Shown in pieces: positions 35,381-44,842 of a stretch of DNA of 64,000 nucleotides (position 1 is the first letter of the stretch; each line of letters starts with the position of its first letter). Source of the stretch: Sulfurimonas sp. (GTDB lineage: Bacteria > Campylobacterota > Campylobacteria > Campylobacterales > Sulfurimonadaceae); contig JAUZSC010000002.1 in assembly GCA_030949825.1 (NCBI GenBank), forward strand, positions 124,001 through 188,000. The letters run 5' to 3'. A program made the position numbers and the translations under genes. The notes beneath the pieces are model-generated. The model saw only the letters and a program-made list of their open reading frames with translations. It was not told the origin of the DNA and did not search any database.

Positions 35381-35691
35381 CCTAAATATGGATTAGCATA
35401 TAAAGCGATAAGTGCAATAACAAGTGCATAAATAACTTGTGCTTCGATCATTGCAAGAGCGATAAACATTGTAGTCATTAGTTTAGCACCAAGACCTGGG
35501 TTACGAGCAGTACCAGCGATAGTAGCAGCAGCAGTATGACCCATACCGATAGCTCCACCAAGAGCAGCAAGACCAAGACCAAGACCAGCAGCGATCATTG
35601 AGTACGCTTTAAGTGTTTGGTTAGCAACATCACCATCAGCAGCTACAGCAGCAGTAGCAAGAGCTAGCATTAAAAATAGAACTTTTTTCAT
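35377..35691 (-). CDS. atpE: F0F1 ATP synthase subunit c
   Basis: The c-ring proteolipid of ATP synthase. 104 residues: an N-terminal signal-like helix (1-18, ending AVA-A) as in other Campylobacterota, then the two ring helices with the glycine repeat GLGLGLAALGGAIGMG, polar loop ARNPGL and the ion-binding Glu in MIEAQVIYALV. The absence of Na+-type ligands suggests proton use. Separate from the rest of atp genes, with its own promoter. Confidence 0.95.
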   Translation of the reverse strand: MKKVLFLMLALATAAVAADGDVANQTLKAYSMIAAGLGLGLAALGGAIGMGHTAAATIAGTARNPGLGAKLMTTMFIALAMIEAQVIYALVIALIALYANPYLG

Positions 35692-35810
35692 AAATTTCTC
35701 CGTGTATTATTTGTTTTACAAGTTTTTTCGGATAGCGTAACTAGACTCTAAAAGAGTTTAGCAACCACAACATAAATGCAATGATTTCCCTACTAAAAAT
35801 TGATACGCGA

Positions 35811-35816
35811 ATTATA
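35811..35816 (-). promoter_or_regulatory. -10 box for atpE
   Basis: Minus-strand TATAAT just downstream of pnp. The predicted start near 35804 gives a leader of about 110 nt that includes the small hairpin ACTCT/AGAGT at 35745-35757. Confidence 0.5.
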
Positions 35817-35839
35817 GTAAGTTTTTACTAAATATTCTC

Positions 35840-37936
35840 TTATACTCGTCCTAAAGAAATTTTATTTCCTTTAAATTCTAAAATCTCTACTGTGATTTTT
35901 TCACCTTCACTTACTACATCTGAAACTTTTTCAACTCTTTCATTCGAAATTTTAGATATATGGCATAAACCATCAGTTCCATCAGGAAGTTCTATAAATG
36001 CACCAAAGTCAACTATCTTTTTAACAGTTCCCTCGTATTTATCGCCAACTTCGTATTGTATTTTAGCAACTTTTGGAGTGTTTATAATTTTATCTATTGC
36101 TTCTTTTGCTCCATTTACGCCATCTTTATTTTTACCCGTTATTTTAACTTTACCGTCTTTTTTATCAATATCTATCGAAACTTCAAACTCTTCTATCATA
36201 GCGCGGATATTACTTCCACCTTGACCGATAATCTCACCAATAAAACTAGTATCTATAGTAAATGACTCAACACATGGTAATACACCATCATTGAACTCTA
36301 TCTTACTCTCAGCATCTATCATAATGTCGATAATATGACTTCTTCCTTCTTTGGCTTGATAGAGTGCTTCTTTTAAGATTTCAAGTGAAACACCACCAAG
36401 CTTAATATCCATCTGCATAGCAGTGATTCCATCTTTAGAACCTGTTACTTTAAAGTCCATATCGCCATCATGGTCTTCAAGTCCCATAATGTCAGACAAA
36501 ATTGAGTAATTATCTCCATCACTAACCATACCCATTGCAATACCTGCAACCCTATCAGTCACTGCAATATCTGCCGCGCGAAGTGCCATGTAACCACCAC
36601 ATACTGTAGCCATAGATGAAGAACCATTTGACTCTAAAATCTCAGATACTAAACGGACTGTTTGTCCATCTAAACTTAAACTTGATTCTAATGCTCTTTT
36701 TGCAAGATTACCATGACCGAGTTCTCTTCTTTTTGTTCCTAGTACCGGAGATGCTTCACCAACAGAGAATCCAGGGAAATTATAATGAACCATAAAGTTT
36801 TCATTTTGAGTTCCTAAGTCTGTAAGACCTTCAAACATTTGGGCATCTTTTGGTCCACCCATAGTAAGAACTACAAGTGCCTGCGTTTGTCCACGGGTAA
36901 ACAAACATGATGAATGTGCGTTTGGTAATACATTTGTATCTATAGTTATTGGTCTAACTTCTGTTAAGCTTCTTCCATCTGCACGAACTTTTTCATTTAA
37001 AATCTGTGCACGAACCTGCTCTTTTTTAGCGCTTTCTATCACATCTTTTAATTCTAACTCATCCCACGCTTCATGAATACCCATAATTTTCTTTCTAAGC
37101 GTTCGTAGAGCTGTAGAGCGTTCAGATTTTGCCATCTGCTTCATTGCATCTTTAATCTCAGACATGTGATTTTCTTTTACATACACTAGCATCTCTTCAT
37201 TGATTTGGCTTTGTTTTAAATCAAGTTCCATCGTTTGTTTTTGGCTTGATGCAAAAGCTGTTTCATACTTTGCATTTGTATCAAACAAAAGTGCTTGCGT
37301 TTTTTCAAAGATTTCAACTAAATCATCTTCTGGCAATGCATTTGAGCTTCCATTACTTGACAAAGAACGCATTTCTATCATAAGTAAATCATCTTTCGTA
37401 CCCGATAAGTACAAGTCTAATGTAGAGTTTTTAAGTTGTGAAAGTCTTGGATTAAGAACTAACTCACCATCAACTTTTGCAGTACGAACAGCCGATACTG
37501 ATACATTGATATCTATATCTGAAGTAAAAAGTGCAGCAGATGCAGCGTTAAGTGCTAAAACTTGCATATCTGACTCAGCATCTGCTGAGAACACCATAAT
37601 GGTTATTTGCGTTGGATGTCCAAAACCACTTGGAAAAAGTGGACGAAGAGAACGGTCTACAATCCTTGATGTTAATGTCTCAAAATCACTAGGCTTCGTT
37701 TCTCGTTTAAAAAATCCACCCGGAATTTTACCTGCTGCATAGGTTTTTTCAATGTACTGCACAGTAAGAGGTAAAAAATTATCTTTAACTATCTCTGTTT
37801 CATCTATAACTACCGTTGCTAAAATCACTGTCTTACCTGAACGAATCCACGCACTACCATTAGCCTGCTTTGCTACATCTCCAAATGAGTACTCTTCATT
37901 TTTATTTTCTAACTCTAAACTTACATCATATTTCAT
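35840..37936 (-). CDS. pnp: polyribonucleotide nucleotidyltransferase (PNPase)
   Basis: A 3'-to-5' phosphorolytic exoribonuclease. 698 residues: two RNase PH domains (start FGDVAKQANGSAWIRSGKTV; second core KVRADGRSLTEVRPI, FTRGQTQALVV), then KH (SFIGEIIGQGGSNIRAMIE) and S1 (YEGTVKKIVDFGAFIELPDG) RNA-binding domains. The C-terminus ends shortly after S1 (ISLGRV). One-base overlap with the phosphoribosyltransferase gene. Confidence 0.96.
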   Translation of the reverse strand: MKYDVSLELENKNEEYSFGDVAKQANGSAWIRSGKTVILATVVIDETEIVKDNFLPLTVQYIEKTYAAGKIPGGFFKRETKPSDFETLTSRIVDRSLRPLFPSGFGHPTQITIMVFSADAESDMQVLALNAASAALFTSDIDINVSVSAVRTAKVDGELVLNPRLSQLKNSTLDLYLSGTKDDLLMIEMRSLSSNGSSNALPEDDLVEIFEKTQALLFDTNAKYETAFASSQKQTMELDLKQSQINEEMLVYVKENHMSEIKDAMKQMAKSERSTALRTLRKKIMGIHEAWDELELKDVIESAKKEQVRAQILNEKVRADGRSLTEVRPITIDTNVLPNAHSSCLFTRGQTQALVVLTMGGPKDAQMFEGLTDLGTQNENFMVHYNFPGFSVGEASPVLGTKRRELGHGNLAKRALESSLSLDGQTVRLVSEILESNGSSSMATVCGGYMALRAADIAVTDRVAGIAMGMVSDGDNYSILSDIMGLEDHDGDMDFKVTGSKDGITAMQMDIKLGGVSLEILKEALYQAKEGRSHIIDIMIDAESKIEFNDGVLPCVESFTIDTSFIGEIIGQGGSNIRAMIEEFEVSIDIDKKDGKVKITGKNKDGVNGAKEAIDKIINTPKVAKIQYEVGDKYEGTVKKIVDFGAFIELPDGTDGLCHISKISNERVEKVSDVVSEGEKITVEILEFKGNKISLGRV

Positions 37937-38589
37937 TATTTTTCCTCTAGTAATTTTTCTATTGTTTCATCATTAATTTCTTCTAACTTTTCATAATATA
38001 AAGATGTATGAACATAGTCATCTATGTCATGCAAAAAGAATATATCATCTGCAAAGGGTTCAAGTAGCTCTAAAACATCTCTTGGCAATACAGGAACTGC
38101 GATATACACAGCCTTTGGGTTTTGCGAAAGAATTGTTTTTAAAGCCACCATAAATTTCGTTCCAGTTTCACTCCCATCATCTACAAGTAAAACTATCTCG
38201 TTCTCCATTGAGGCGAAATGTCTTCCTTTTCTGTAGCGATAAATTGAACTAAGAATCTTTTCTTCATGCTTTCTATGTGCTTCACCGTAAATATAATCGT
38301 ATTTAATCTCAAAACCAGCCACTAGATTTTCATTAATCACAATCTCCCCAGTTTCACTCACCCGTGCTACTTCACATTCATCGTTGTTTGGTGCCATTAT
38401 AGCTTCGCTAAAAAGGAAATCTATATCGTTTTTTAAATTGCCTCGAAGGAAATCACTTAAAGAAAGACCGCCTTTTGATACTGCGATGATTTTCCATGAT
38501 TCATCTTTAAGCTTTTGCATAGGAATAATATCTTTTAATTTCCTTGCTCCATCTTCACGGTTCATTAAAATATGTTTATATTTATTCAT
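37936..38589 (-). CDS. phosphoribosyltransferase-family protein
   Basis: 217 residues of the type I PRTase fold with AVSKGGLSLSDFL near the start and the PRPP loop VLLVDDGSETGTKF. The hood and substrate region (EVARVSETGEIVINENL) match the COG1926-like predicted PRTases, whose base substrate is unknown. One-base overlaps with lptD and pnp place it in the purD-to-pnp operon, so nucleobase salvage is a reasonable but unproven role. Confidence 0.85.
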   Translation of the reverse strand: MNKYKHILMNREDGARKLKDIIPMQKLKDESWKIIAVSKGGLSLSDFLRGNLKNDIDFLFSEAIMAPNNDECEVARVSETGEIVINENLVAGFEIKYDYIYGEAHRKHEEKILSSIYRYRKGRHFASMENEIVLLVDDGSETGTKFMVALKTILSQNPKAVYIAVPVLPRDVLELLEPFADDIFFLHDIDDYVHTSLYYEKLEEINDETIEKLLEEK

Positions 38590-40769
38590 TAGTTAGTATT
38601 TTCTTTATCAGGTAATTTAAATGCAAATAGACTATTTCCCGCTGAACTCATAAATGGTTTAAACGCTATAGTAAAGTAAATATATTTATCGTATGCATTA
38701 ACGATTTGTCCATTTCTTCCAAGTTCTGGTCTATTGTTTTGGGCATATCTGATACCAAAATCCCAACATCTTTTAGAATAAAGAAACCCTATTTCAGCAC
38801 GCTTTTTTACATCAAGTTCAATATCATAATCATAGCTGAAAAAGTATCTATAATGTGAGTTATACTGATAACTAATTGCGCTTGTCATGTAGCTTGTTTT
38901 ATCTGCTGCTTGTAGAAAAGTGTCTTTGTATAAATGAGATAAAGACACATCAAAACCATAATCTCTATAGGAGATCTTGTTGTAAGCTTTTGAAAGTTTT
39001 TTGTTCTCATGATTATAAAACATATTATTATAAAAATTAATCTCATTACTAATCATATAGTTAAGTTCATTTTCTAAGTCACCTAAAGTAGTGGTACCTT
39101 GTGTTAAAATATTTTGCACTAAGCGATGATAGACAATTTGTTTCCCATCTACATCGTAAATATACTGAGAAAAATCAAACTGAAATTCTTTTTCTACATC
39201 TGTAATATTGTAAAACTCACAAATAGGCTCATTTGCATTGAGCACATTCTTACAAAATTCTCGGTTATCCTCATAAAATCCATCAGAAGTTTCTCCACCA
39301 TCAAAAATATAATTTGCTCCAAAAGCAATAACATGAGAAAAGTCTGTATATGATTTTGTTAATTGCGTTGATACACTTACAAGATTATCATTTTTTAAAA
39401 CATAGCCATCTTTATACTCTCGTGTTCCAAGGTTTCTTGTTTCATTTCCAGTAAAAGAAGATTGTTGCCCGTAAAGATTTGTTTTAAAAGAAAGGTCTAT
39501 ATACTCATCAAAAATATGTGTAGAGAGTGAAACAGGTATATTTATATCTGTTTGCGTTACTTTTGTGTCGATTTGTCTATATATATTTTTACTTTGTATA
39601 TCTAAATTATAATTTAAATGATCTTCAAACATTGTTTCTAGGTAATGATGATAATGAAGTGTTGGCAATTGCTGGATTGTTGCTTCATTTGTATCAAGTG
39701 TTAAATCTTGATAATGTTTAAGATACATTCCATAATAATTATCTTCATTATTATAAAATAGATTAACACGCGAAGCTATTTGCGTTGCAGTTGAAGTATT
39801 TATAAAATCATTACTTTCAAGGTTGATATAATCAACATCATTCATATAACCAATATCTACATACAAGCCAGATTGACCATCAAGGTTAATATCTAAGTAA
39901 TCATTTAAGACATCATTATGTTGATAGTCAAACTTAAAACCATAATGTTCCTGATTTTTTAAATTAACACTATCAAAGTAAGAATCTTTTTCCTTAAAAT
40001 AACCTACTGTAAAATCACCACGAGATGCAGGTGAATCAACAAATCTGAATGTAGAATAAAGCCCAAAACCACGGTCAGTTCGAAGCTGGGGATTCAGTTC
40101 TAAATCCCATTCATCATACTCGGCAATATAAATCGGTTGCTGATAATAAAAACCTTCGTCTTGAGAGTACCCCATTGTCGGAACAAGTAAACCGGTTCGT
40201 CTTGTCTTATCTAGAGGATATCCAAACCAAGGCGTATAAAAAACAGGAATATCATAAATATAAATACGGGTATTGTATAAATTTAACCATTTGTCATCAA
40301 GGTTATAATCGGATGAAGAAAATTCCATCTTCCACAAAGGGTTCTGTGGATCACAAGAACTTACAACCCCAGAAGAAAGATCTAAATCTCTGTCTTTGAA
40401 ACTACCTTTATCTGCACTTATCCATGTTTGTGATATCTCTTCTAGCATATAAAAAGGTTCAAAGCTTCTTTGCTTATTTTTAATATTTAACTTTGCGTAG
40501 TTTCCAAGTGTCTTGTACTCAGAATTTTGGTTCGCGCGCACATTATCAAAAAGCTCTAAGTCTCCACTTTCTTTGTTATACACAGCTTTAGATGCAGTGA
40601 GATAATAGTCTTTATAAACAACAGCTACATCGCCAGATGCTGTGATTATATTATCTTCAGTCTGTATAGTTGTAGCAAAAATCTCAACCTTATCACTGGC
40701 TAAATCTTCTTTCAAAGATTCTGCATATGCAACAAAACTTAAAAAAAATAAAATTAAAAGCTTATACAT
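38589..40769 (-). CDS. lptD: LPS-assembly outer-membrane protein LptD
   Basis: The outer-membrane translocon that inserts LPS. 726 residues: a signal peptide (1-16, AYA-E), an OstA-type jellyroll (about 25-130, AVVYKDYYLTASKAVYN... ELFDNVRA), then a large Tyr/Asp-rich beta-barrel with the LptD_C hallmarks PYF/FYTPWFGYPLDKTRRTGLL. Cysteines at SSCDP and in the barrel loops could form the usual disulfides. It overlaps the RDD gene by 8 nt. Confidence 0.92.
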   Translation of the reverse strand: MYKLLILFFLSFVAYAESLKEDLASDKVEIFATTIQTEDNIITASGDVAVVYKDYYLTASKAVYNKESGDLELFDNVRANQNSEYKTLGNYAKLNIKNKQRSFEPFYMLEEISQTWISADKGSFKDRDLDLSSGVVSSCDPQNPLWKMEFSSSDYNLDDKWLNLYNTRIYIYDIPVFYTPWFGYPLDKTRRTGLLVPTMGYSQDEGFYYQQPIYIAEYDEWDLELNPQLRTDRGFGLYSTFRFVDSPASRGDFTVGYFKEKDSYFDSVNLKNQEHYGFKFDYQHNDVLNDYLDINLDGQSGLYVDIGYMNDVDYINLESNDFINTSTATQIASRVNLFYNNEDNYYGMYLKHYQDLTLDTNEATIQQLPTLHYHHYLETMFEDHLNYNLDIQSKNIYRQIDTKVTQTDINIPVSLSTHIFDEYIDLSFKTNLYGQQSSFTGNETRNLGTREYKDGYVLKNDNLVSVSTQLTKSYTDFSHVIAFGANYIFDGGETSDGFYEDNREFCKNVLNANEPICEFYNITDVEKEFQFDFSQYIYDVDGKQIVYHRLVQNILTQGTTTLGDLENELNYMISNEINFYNNMFYNHENKKLSKAYNKISYRDYGFDVSLSHLYKDTFLQAADKTSYMTSAISYQYNSHYRYFFSYDYDIELDVKKRAEIGFLYSKRCWDFGIRYAQNNRPELGRNGQIVNAYDKYIYFTIAFKPFMSSAGNSLFAFKLPDKENTN

Positions 40770-41209
40770 TTACAACCAATGTTTTTGCTGTTTTATCATG
40801 CCAAGTTTGTCTTGATGGATCGAGCATTCCCCAAAGAAAACCAAGGTAAAATAGCATCTCACTTAGGATTCGAAAAATCGCACGGTTAAGCGCAACGAGA
40901 ACATTTGGATTATTCAGTACTTTTATTTCTATCACTCGTATCTTCATCACTATTTTACCAATACTTGCACCGTATTGCATCACAAAAAAAAGCTTGATAA
41001 ATAATCTTTAAAGCCATATATTCTAAAACGAATGAATTTGTTAAATTTATAATTTCTTCTGTATTTTGTGCTTGGACAAAAGATTCCCATAAGGCGATAA
41101 TTAGTAAAAAAGAAAGCAAGAACTCATCTATTAAAAAAGCCATTATTCTTTTTTTTTATCGATGCTAAAGTTATCTCTTCGCGGTGTAATAATTTTTCTA
41201 TTTCTTCAT
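40762..41209 (-). CDS. RDD-family membrane protein (two frameshifts in this sequence)
   Basis: An RDD protein of about 148 residues read in three frames. The N-terminus is MNEEIEKLLHREEITLASIK; after the A9 run (complement of T at 41149-41157) the frame shifts to RIMAFLIDEFLLSFLLIIALW (RDD helix 1), and after the T8 run (complement of A at 40984-40991) to VMQYGASIGKIVMKIRVIEI (the typical G-x3-GK-x6-V segment) and DPSRQTWHDKTAKTLVV. Removing one base from each run gives a single continuous frame. The family may be ion antiporters or exporters; function here unknown. 15 nt downstream of purD. Confidence 0.8.
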
Positions 41210-41224
41210 TCAATCTATTTATTC

Positions 41225-42490
41225 CTAGAGTGCTTGATACGCGATATCAGTTCTGATTTTTTTACCCACAAAGTGAACCTGTCCACATCTTAGGTAAGCT
41301 CTATCTCTTGCTTGTTTAATCGAATCACCAAGACCTACACATACAAGAACTCTTCCGCCATCTGCATATAAAGTATCATTATCCATACTCACACCTGCAT
41401 ATGCGATATGTGTAAATTTGTCAATCTCTTCGTGGTGACTTTCATCCACTACTATTTCAGCCGGAATTGAACTCCCATAAGGATAGTTTCCACTTGCCAT
41501 CACAACGCCCACGGCAAATTGTTTAGAAAATTCTACTTTGATTTCACTTAGTCGCTTTGTTGAAGCTTTTAAAAACATATCACTCACACTTGAAGTCATG
41601 AGTGGCATCAAAATCTCACACTCAGGATCACCAAAACGAACATTAAACTCTAAGGTAATCGGTTCACCATTAACAACCATAATGCCAATAAAAAGAACAC
41701 CTTCAAAAGGTGCTCCCTCTTTTTTCATTCCATCAAGTGTTGGGCGAATCACTCTGTCTTTAACTTTTCTGTAGAGCGCGTCATCTACTAAAGGTGTTGG
41801 AGCGTATGCTCCCATTCCCCCAGTATTTGGTCCCCCATCTCCATTTAAAAGTTTTTTATGATCTTGCGCTGCGGGGAGTAAGATATAATCATCTCCATCA
41901 CATACAGCAAACATAGAAAGTTCATAACCATCAAGAAATTCTTCAACGATGACTTTTAGTCCAGCATCACCGAAACTTTTACCACTTAGCATCTCAGAAA
42001 TCGCAACTTTTGCCTCATCATGCGTTTGTGCGATAATCACACCTTTTCCACCACATAGTCCATCTGCTTTAACAACTATAGGAACGCTTAAAGAATCTGT
42101 GAACTTAAATGCAGCATCTATAGATGCTGTCTCAATGTAAGCAGCTGTAGGAATATTATATTTTGCTAAAAAGTTTTTCATATAAACTTTTGAACCCTCA
42201 AGCTGTGCAGCCTCTTTACTTGGTCCAAAGATTGTTAAGCCCTGTGCTTTAAAAATATCTACTATGCCATCAACGAGAGGTGCTTCTGGTCCTACTATTG
42301 TCAATTCTATTTTCTCTTGTTTTGCAAAAGTAGCAAGTTCATTGTAGTCTTTGATATTTAGGTTTTTTCCTAAGTTGTTCGTAGCACCATTGCCTGGTTG
42401 AAAAAAAATCTCATGTTCTTCTTTTTCATTCTTCATTGCTCTTGCAATAGAATACTCTCTACCACCACTACCTAAAATCAATATTTTCAT
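41225..42490 (-). CDS. purD: phosphoribosylamine-glycine ligase
   Basis: An ATP-grasp enzyme that makes GAR in purine synthesis. 421 residues with [54 protein letters not shown] and [16 protein letters not shown] precedes the ATG. A structured RNA gene, likely 6S, lies upstream on the same strand, and purD heads the purD-RDD-lptD-PRTase-pnp run. Confidence 0.96.
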   Translation of the reverse strand: MKILILGSGGREYSIARAMKNEKEEHEIFFQPGNGATNNLGKNLNIKDYNELATFAKQEKIELTIVGPEAPLVDGIVDIFKAQGLTIFGPSKEAAQLEGSKVYMKNFLAKYNIPTAAYIETASIDAAFKFTDSLSVPIVVKADGLCGGKGVIIAQTHDEAKVAISEMLSGKSFGDAGLKVIVEEFLDGYELSMFAVCDGDDYILLPAAQDHKKLLNGDGGPNTGGMGAYAPTPLVDDALYRKVKDRVIRPTLDGMKKEGAPFEGVLFIGIMVVNGEPITLEFNVRFGDPECEILMPLMTSSVSDMFLKASTKRLSEIKVEFSKQFAVGVVMASGNYPYGSSIPAEIVVDESHHEEIDKFTHIAYAGVSMDNDTLYADGGRVLVCVGLGDSIKQARDRAYLRCGQVHFVGKKIRTDIAYQAL

Positions 42491-42579
42491 TCATTACTCC
42501 GTACTTTATTTTAAAAGTTTTACATATTTATTTTATACTTTTGTATACACTATAGAATAAATATATAAAATAATAGCCC

Positions 42580-42770
42580 AAAAAGCCGTCTCGCCATTGG
42601 CTAGTTCTAAAAGCCGAATTTGGGTGAAGAGAGAACTTTTTAAAGGCGACAATTTCTCGACTCGAGTGAACGAATCTCAAATGAAACCACCGGCACACAA
42701 AAGCCCTACTTGTTCACAATTTGAAAATGTAGAACCTCATATTTGCGAAGTATCGAACTTCTCAGACTAT
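42580..42770 (-). ncRNA. ssrS: candidate 6S RNA upstream of purD
   Basis: The 316-base space 42491-42806 has no coding frame but holds a complete transcription unit on the minus strand: TATAAT (42783-42778), a start near 42770, and an end at an AGCC/GGCT hairpin followed by T5 (42584-42580). The RNA of about 190 nt begins GTCTGAGAAGTTCG, close to the 5' end of E. coli 6S (UCUGAGAUGUUCG), and its ends pair (GTCT/AGAC, AGTTC/GAACT). 6S RNA sequesters sigma-70 polymerase in stationary phase. Size, promoter and the 5' similarity fit; the central bubble was not verified. Confidence 0.55.
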
Positions 42771-42777
42771 TAAATAC

Positions 42778-42783
42778 ATTATA
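42778..42783 (-). promoter_or_regulatory. -10 box for the 6S-like RNA
   Basis: Perfect TATAAT on the minus strand, 7-8 nt before the predicted 5' end. It may also drive read-through into purD. Confidence 0.55.
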
Positions 42784-42806
42784 CTAAAAATTAACTTACT
42801 TTATGT

Positions 42807-44126
42807 TTATTGCTTTAAATCGAACTTTATATTGAAAGTAAAAGTTGTTCCTACATCTAAGGTGGAATAAATTTTCATATCTCCATTCATCATTTGAATA
42901 AGTTGCTTTGAGACACAAAGATTTGTAGAATTGTTGTTTTTGTCTGAGTTCATTACACTGTCAATTTGCTCAGGGGACATTCCAATTCCAGTGTCTGAAA
43001 CAATAAAACTCAAGGTAATAGCATGTGCATAACTATATACTTTTTTAAGCGTTAAAGTGATTTCCCCATCTCGAGTGTATTTAACAGAGTTAGTTAATAA
43101 ACTAATAAGAACTTGTTTTAAATGTACAGCATCCCCTATTACATGAGAGGGGATATCTTCATTTATATCTACGCTGAAACTAACATTGTTTTGTTTAGCT
43201 TCGAGCGAAATAATATTTTCTACATCATTAATCATACTTTTTATATTAAAATCTACATTATTAATACGGAGTTCACCGAGTTGTATTTTTGAAATATCTG
43301 CAGTATTATTGACAACATTAAGTAAAGTTTCTGAAGCATTCTTAATTCTTTGCACATAATCCTTTTGAATCACTGATAAATTAAATTCTAAAAGTAGATT
43401 TGAGTATTGTATAACTGAAGCCATTGATATCTTAGTTTCAAATAAAAAGTTTTCATTATTTTGAATTTGCGATTGATACTGAGTATCTTTTAGATTATTT
43501 TTAATTTTTTGATCTTCTTCTTTTTTAATCTGCTTTTTATTTTTTCTCCTACTTACATAAAGTAGCAAAAGCGCTATTACAAAAAGAACTGACATAAAGA
43601 AAAAAAGTGGTTTAAACACTTCATTTTCTTTGATTCTAATTTCTTTTTTTTCTACTACTTTTTCTTTTTGAGTTTTTAGCACAATTGTTTTTATTTTTTC
43701 TTCTACTTTCTGTACATGCTTTACTTCCTGAATAATCTCAACAGGAGGCACTTCAATAATTTCTTCCTCTTTTACAGCTGAAACAAGCGGAGTCAAAACC
43801 TCACTTTCTTTGAGTTTCTTCACATAAGCATCGGGGTAGCGCAAACGCAAAGTATCTATAACTTCTTGCAACATTACTTTATCTCGCATCGGTTCAAGCA
43901 TGATGATAGTGTATTTACCTGTTTTTTTGGATCTAATTTCAAAACCCCATTTTTCTTGTAAGCGTACAATATTTTGATGCGACGCTGCAAATGATTTTAG
44001 CTTTTTTAATTCAAGCGCAGCCGTTGCTTCTGTTTTAAATGCACCTACTCGAATTGTCCGTAAATATGCGGCTTCTAAAGTAATGCTTAAAAATAAAAAA
44101 ATTGTTAGAATTTTATAATAATTCAT
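42807..44126 (-). CDS. SPOR-like periplasmic domain fused to a degenerate histidine-kinase core
   Basis: 439 residues: a signal peptide (1-19), a SPOR-like domain (about 22-105, TIRVGAFKTEATAALELKKL... PDAYVKKL), a Lys/Glu/Val-rich linker, a membrane helix (about 173-195), then a kinase-like core. The dimerisation helices read FLFETKISMASVIQYSNLLL, with no His where kinases have SHEIRTPL. The ATPase keeps the N-box (LLTNSVKYT) and G1 (DTGIGMSP), but the G2 loop is lost (NSTNLCVSKQLIQ). It is likely a pseudokinase linking peptidoglycan or septum sensing to another protein. It is separated by 66 nt from hemD. Confidence 0.75.
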   Translation of the reverse strand: MNYYKILTIFLFLSITLEAAYLRTIRVGAFKTEATAALELKKLKSFAASHQNIVRLQEKWGFEIRSKKTGKYTIIMLEPMRDKVMLQEVIDTLRLRYPDAYVKKLKESEVLTPLVSAVKEEEIIEVPPVEIIQEVKHVQKVEEKIKTIVLKTQKEKVVEKKEIRIKENEVFKPLFFFMSVLFVIALLLLYVSRRKNKKQIKKEEDQKIKNNLKDTQYQSQIQNNENFLFETKISMASVIQYSNLLLEFNLSVIQKDYVQRIKNASETLLNVVNNTADISKIQLGELRINNVDFNIKSMINDVENIISLEAKQNNVSFSVDINEDIPSHVIGDAVHLKQVLISLLTNSVKYTRDGEITLTLKKVYSYAHAITLSFIVSDTGIGMSPEQIDSVMNSDKNNNSTNLCVSKQLIQMMNGDMKIYSTLDVGTTFTFNIKFDLKQ

Positions 44127-44192
44127 AATTGTTCCTCGAGTAATAGTATTATATTTTTAAATTATATATAAAATAAGTTTAATCTATGCTGT

Positions 44193-44822
44193 TTACTTTT
44201 CATTAGCTAATTTAATACAACTTATAATGGTTTTTTTCTTTGACACACTATATTTTACAGTATCTGGCAATGCAGATGCAGTAGTCTTCCCAATTACTAT
44301 AACTTTAAAAGATACATCAAAAAGATTGTTTTTTAAAAAGCATTTAACACTTGATGGAGAGGTGAAAATCAAGGTAGAGCCTTCTTTTACTTCTACATCT
44401 TTTATAGCTTGGGAACACTTACTACGGTATAGAATGCTTTCATCGACTATATACTTATCTTTTTGTAAATCTAAAACAAAGTTTGATGCAATAATCTCAG
44501 CTCTTAGATAAAGCCATTTCACTTCTTGAGAGTATTCCCTTATTTTTTTTTCTAAACTATCTCCATAACCTAAGCCAATATCTAAAACTTTGCCACCTAT
44601 CATTTGATAAGCTTTTGCCGTTTCTTTTGATATACAAAGTGCTGGTTTCAAAGAAATATCTGTATAAATATTTAAAGAATTAACAGCTTGCTTAGATGTT
44701 AAAATAAAATAATCATATTTTGAAAAATCAACAGAGGGTTTTAAAAAAGTAATATCTAAAGAGTTTATACTGATAACTTGAGGATTCGAAGCAACTGAGA
44801 AAAGATAAATATTTGGCTTCAT
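44193..44822 (-). CDS. hemD: uroporphyrinogen-III synthase
   Basis: Cyclises hydroxymethylbilane in heme/siroheme synthesis. This family is poorly conserved; the assignment rests on 209 residues with an alternating two-domain pattern, FILTSKQAVNSL near the N-terminus (the typical F-TS-AV segment), the central linker VKWLYLRAE, and STLIFTSPSSVKCFL plus VIVIGKTTASAL, which match HemD blocks. It lies 20 nt downstream of guaA. Confidence 0.85.
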   Translation of the reverse strand: MKPNIYLFSVASNPQVISINSLDITFLKPSVDFSKYDYFILTSKQAVNSLNIYTDISLKPALCISKETAKAYQMIGGKVLDIGLGYGDSLEKKIREYSQEVKWLYLRAEIIASNFVLDLQKDKYIVDESILYRSKCSQAIKDVEVKEGSTLIFTSPSSVKCFLKNNLFDVSFKVIVIGKTTASALPDTVKYSVSKKKTIISCIKLANEK

Positions 44823-44842
44823 GCAAGAAGAGATTTAAATCT

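Noticed and set aside
37200..37742. 180-codon open frame antisense to pnp
   Set aside because: Composition is a shadow of the pnp codons, with no independent signal.
42491..42806. tmRNA, RNase P or SRP RNA in the purD upstream region
   Set aside because: No tRNA-like ends or TTCGAATC arm for tmRNA, no GAGGAAAGTCC for RNase P, and no SRP loop; 6S fits size and 5' end better.
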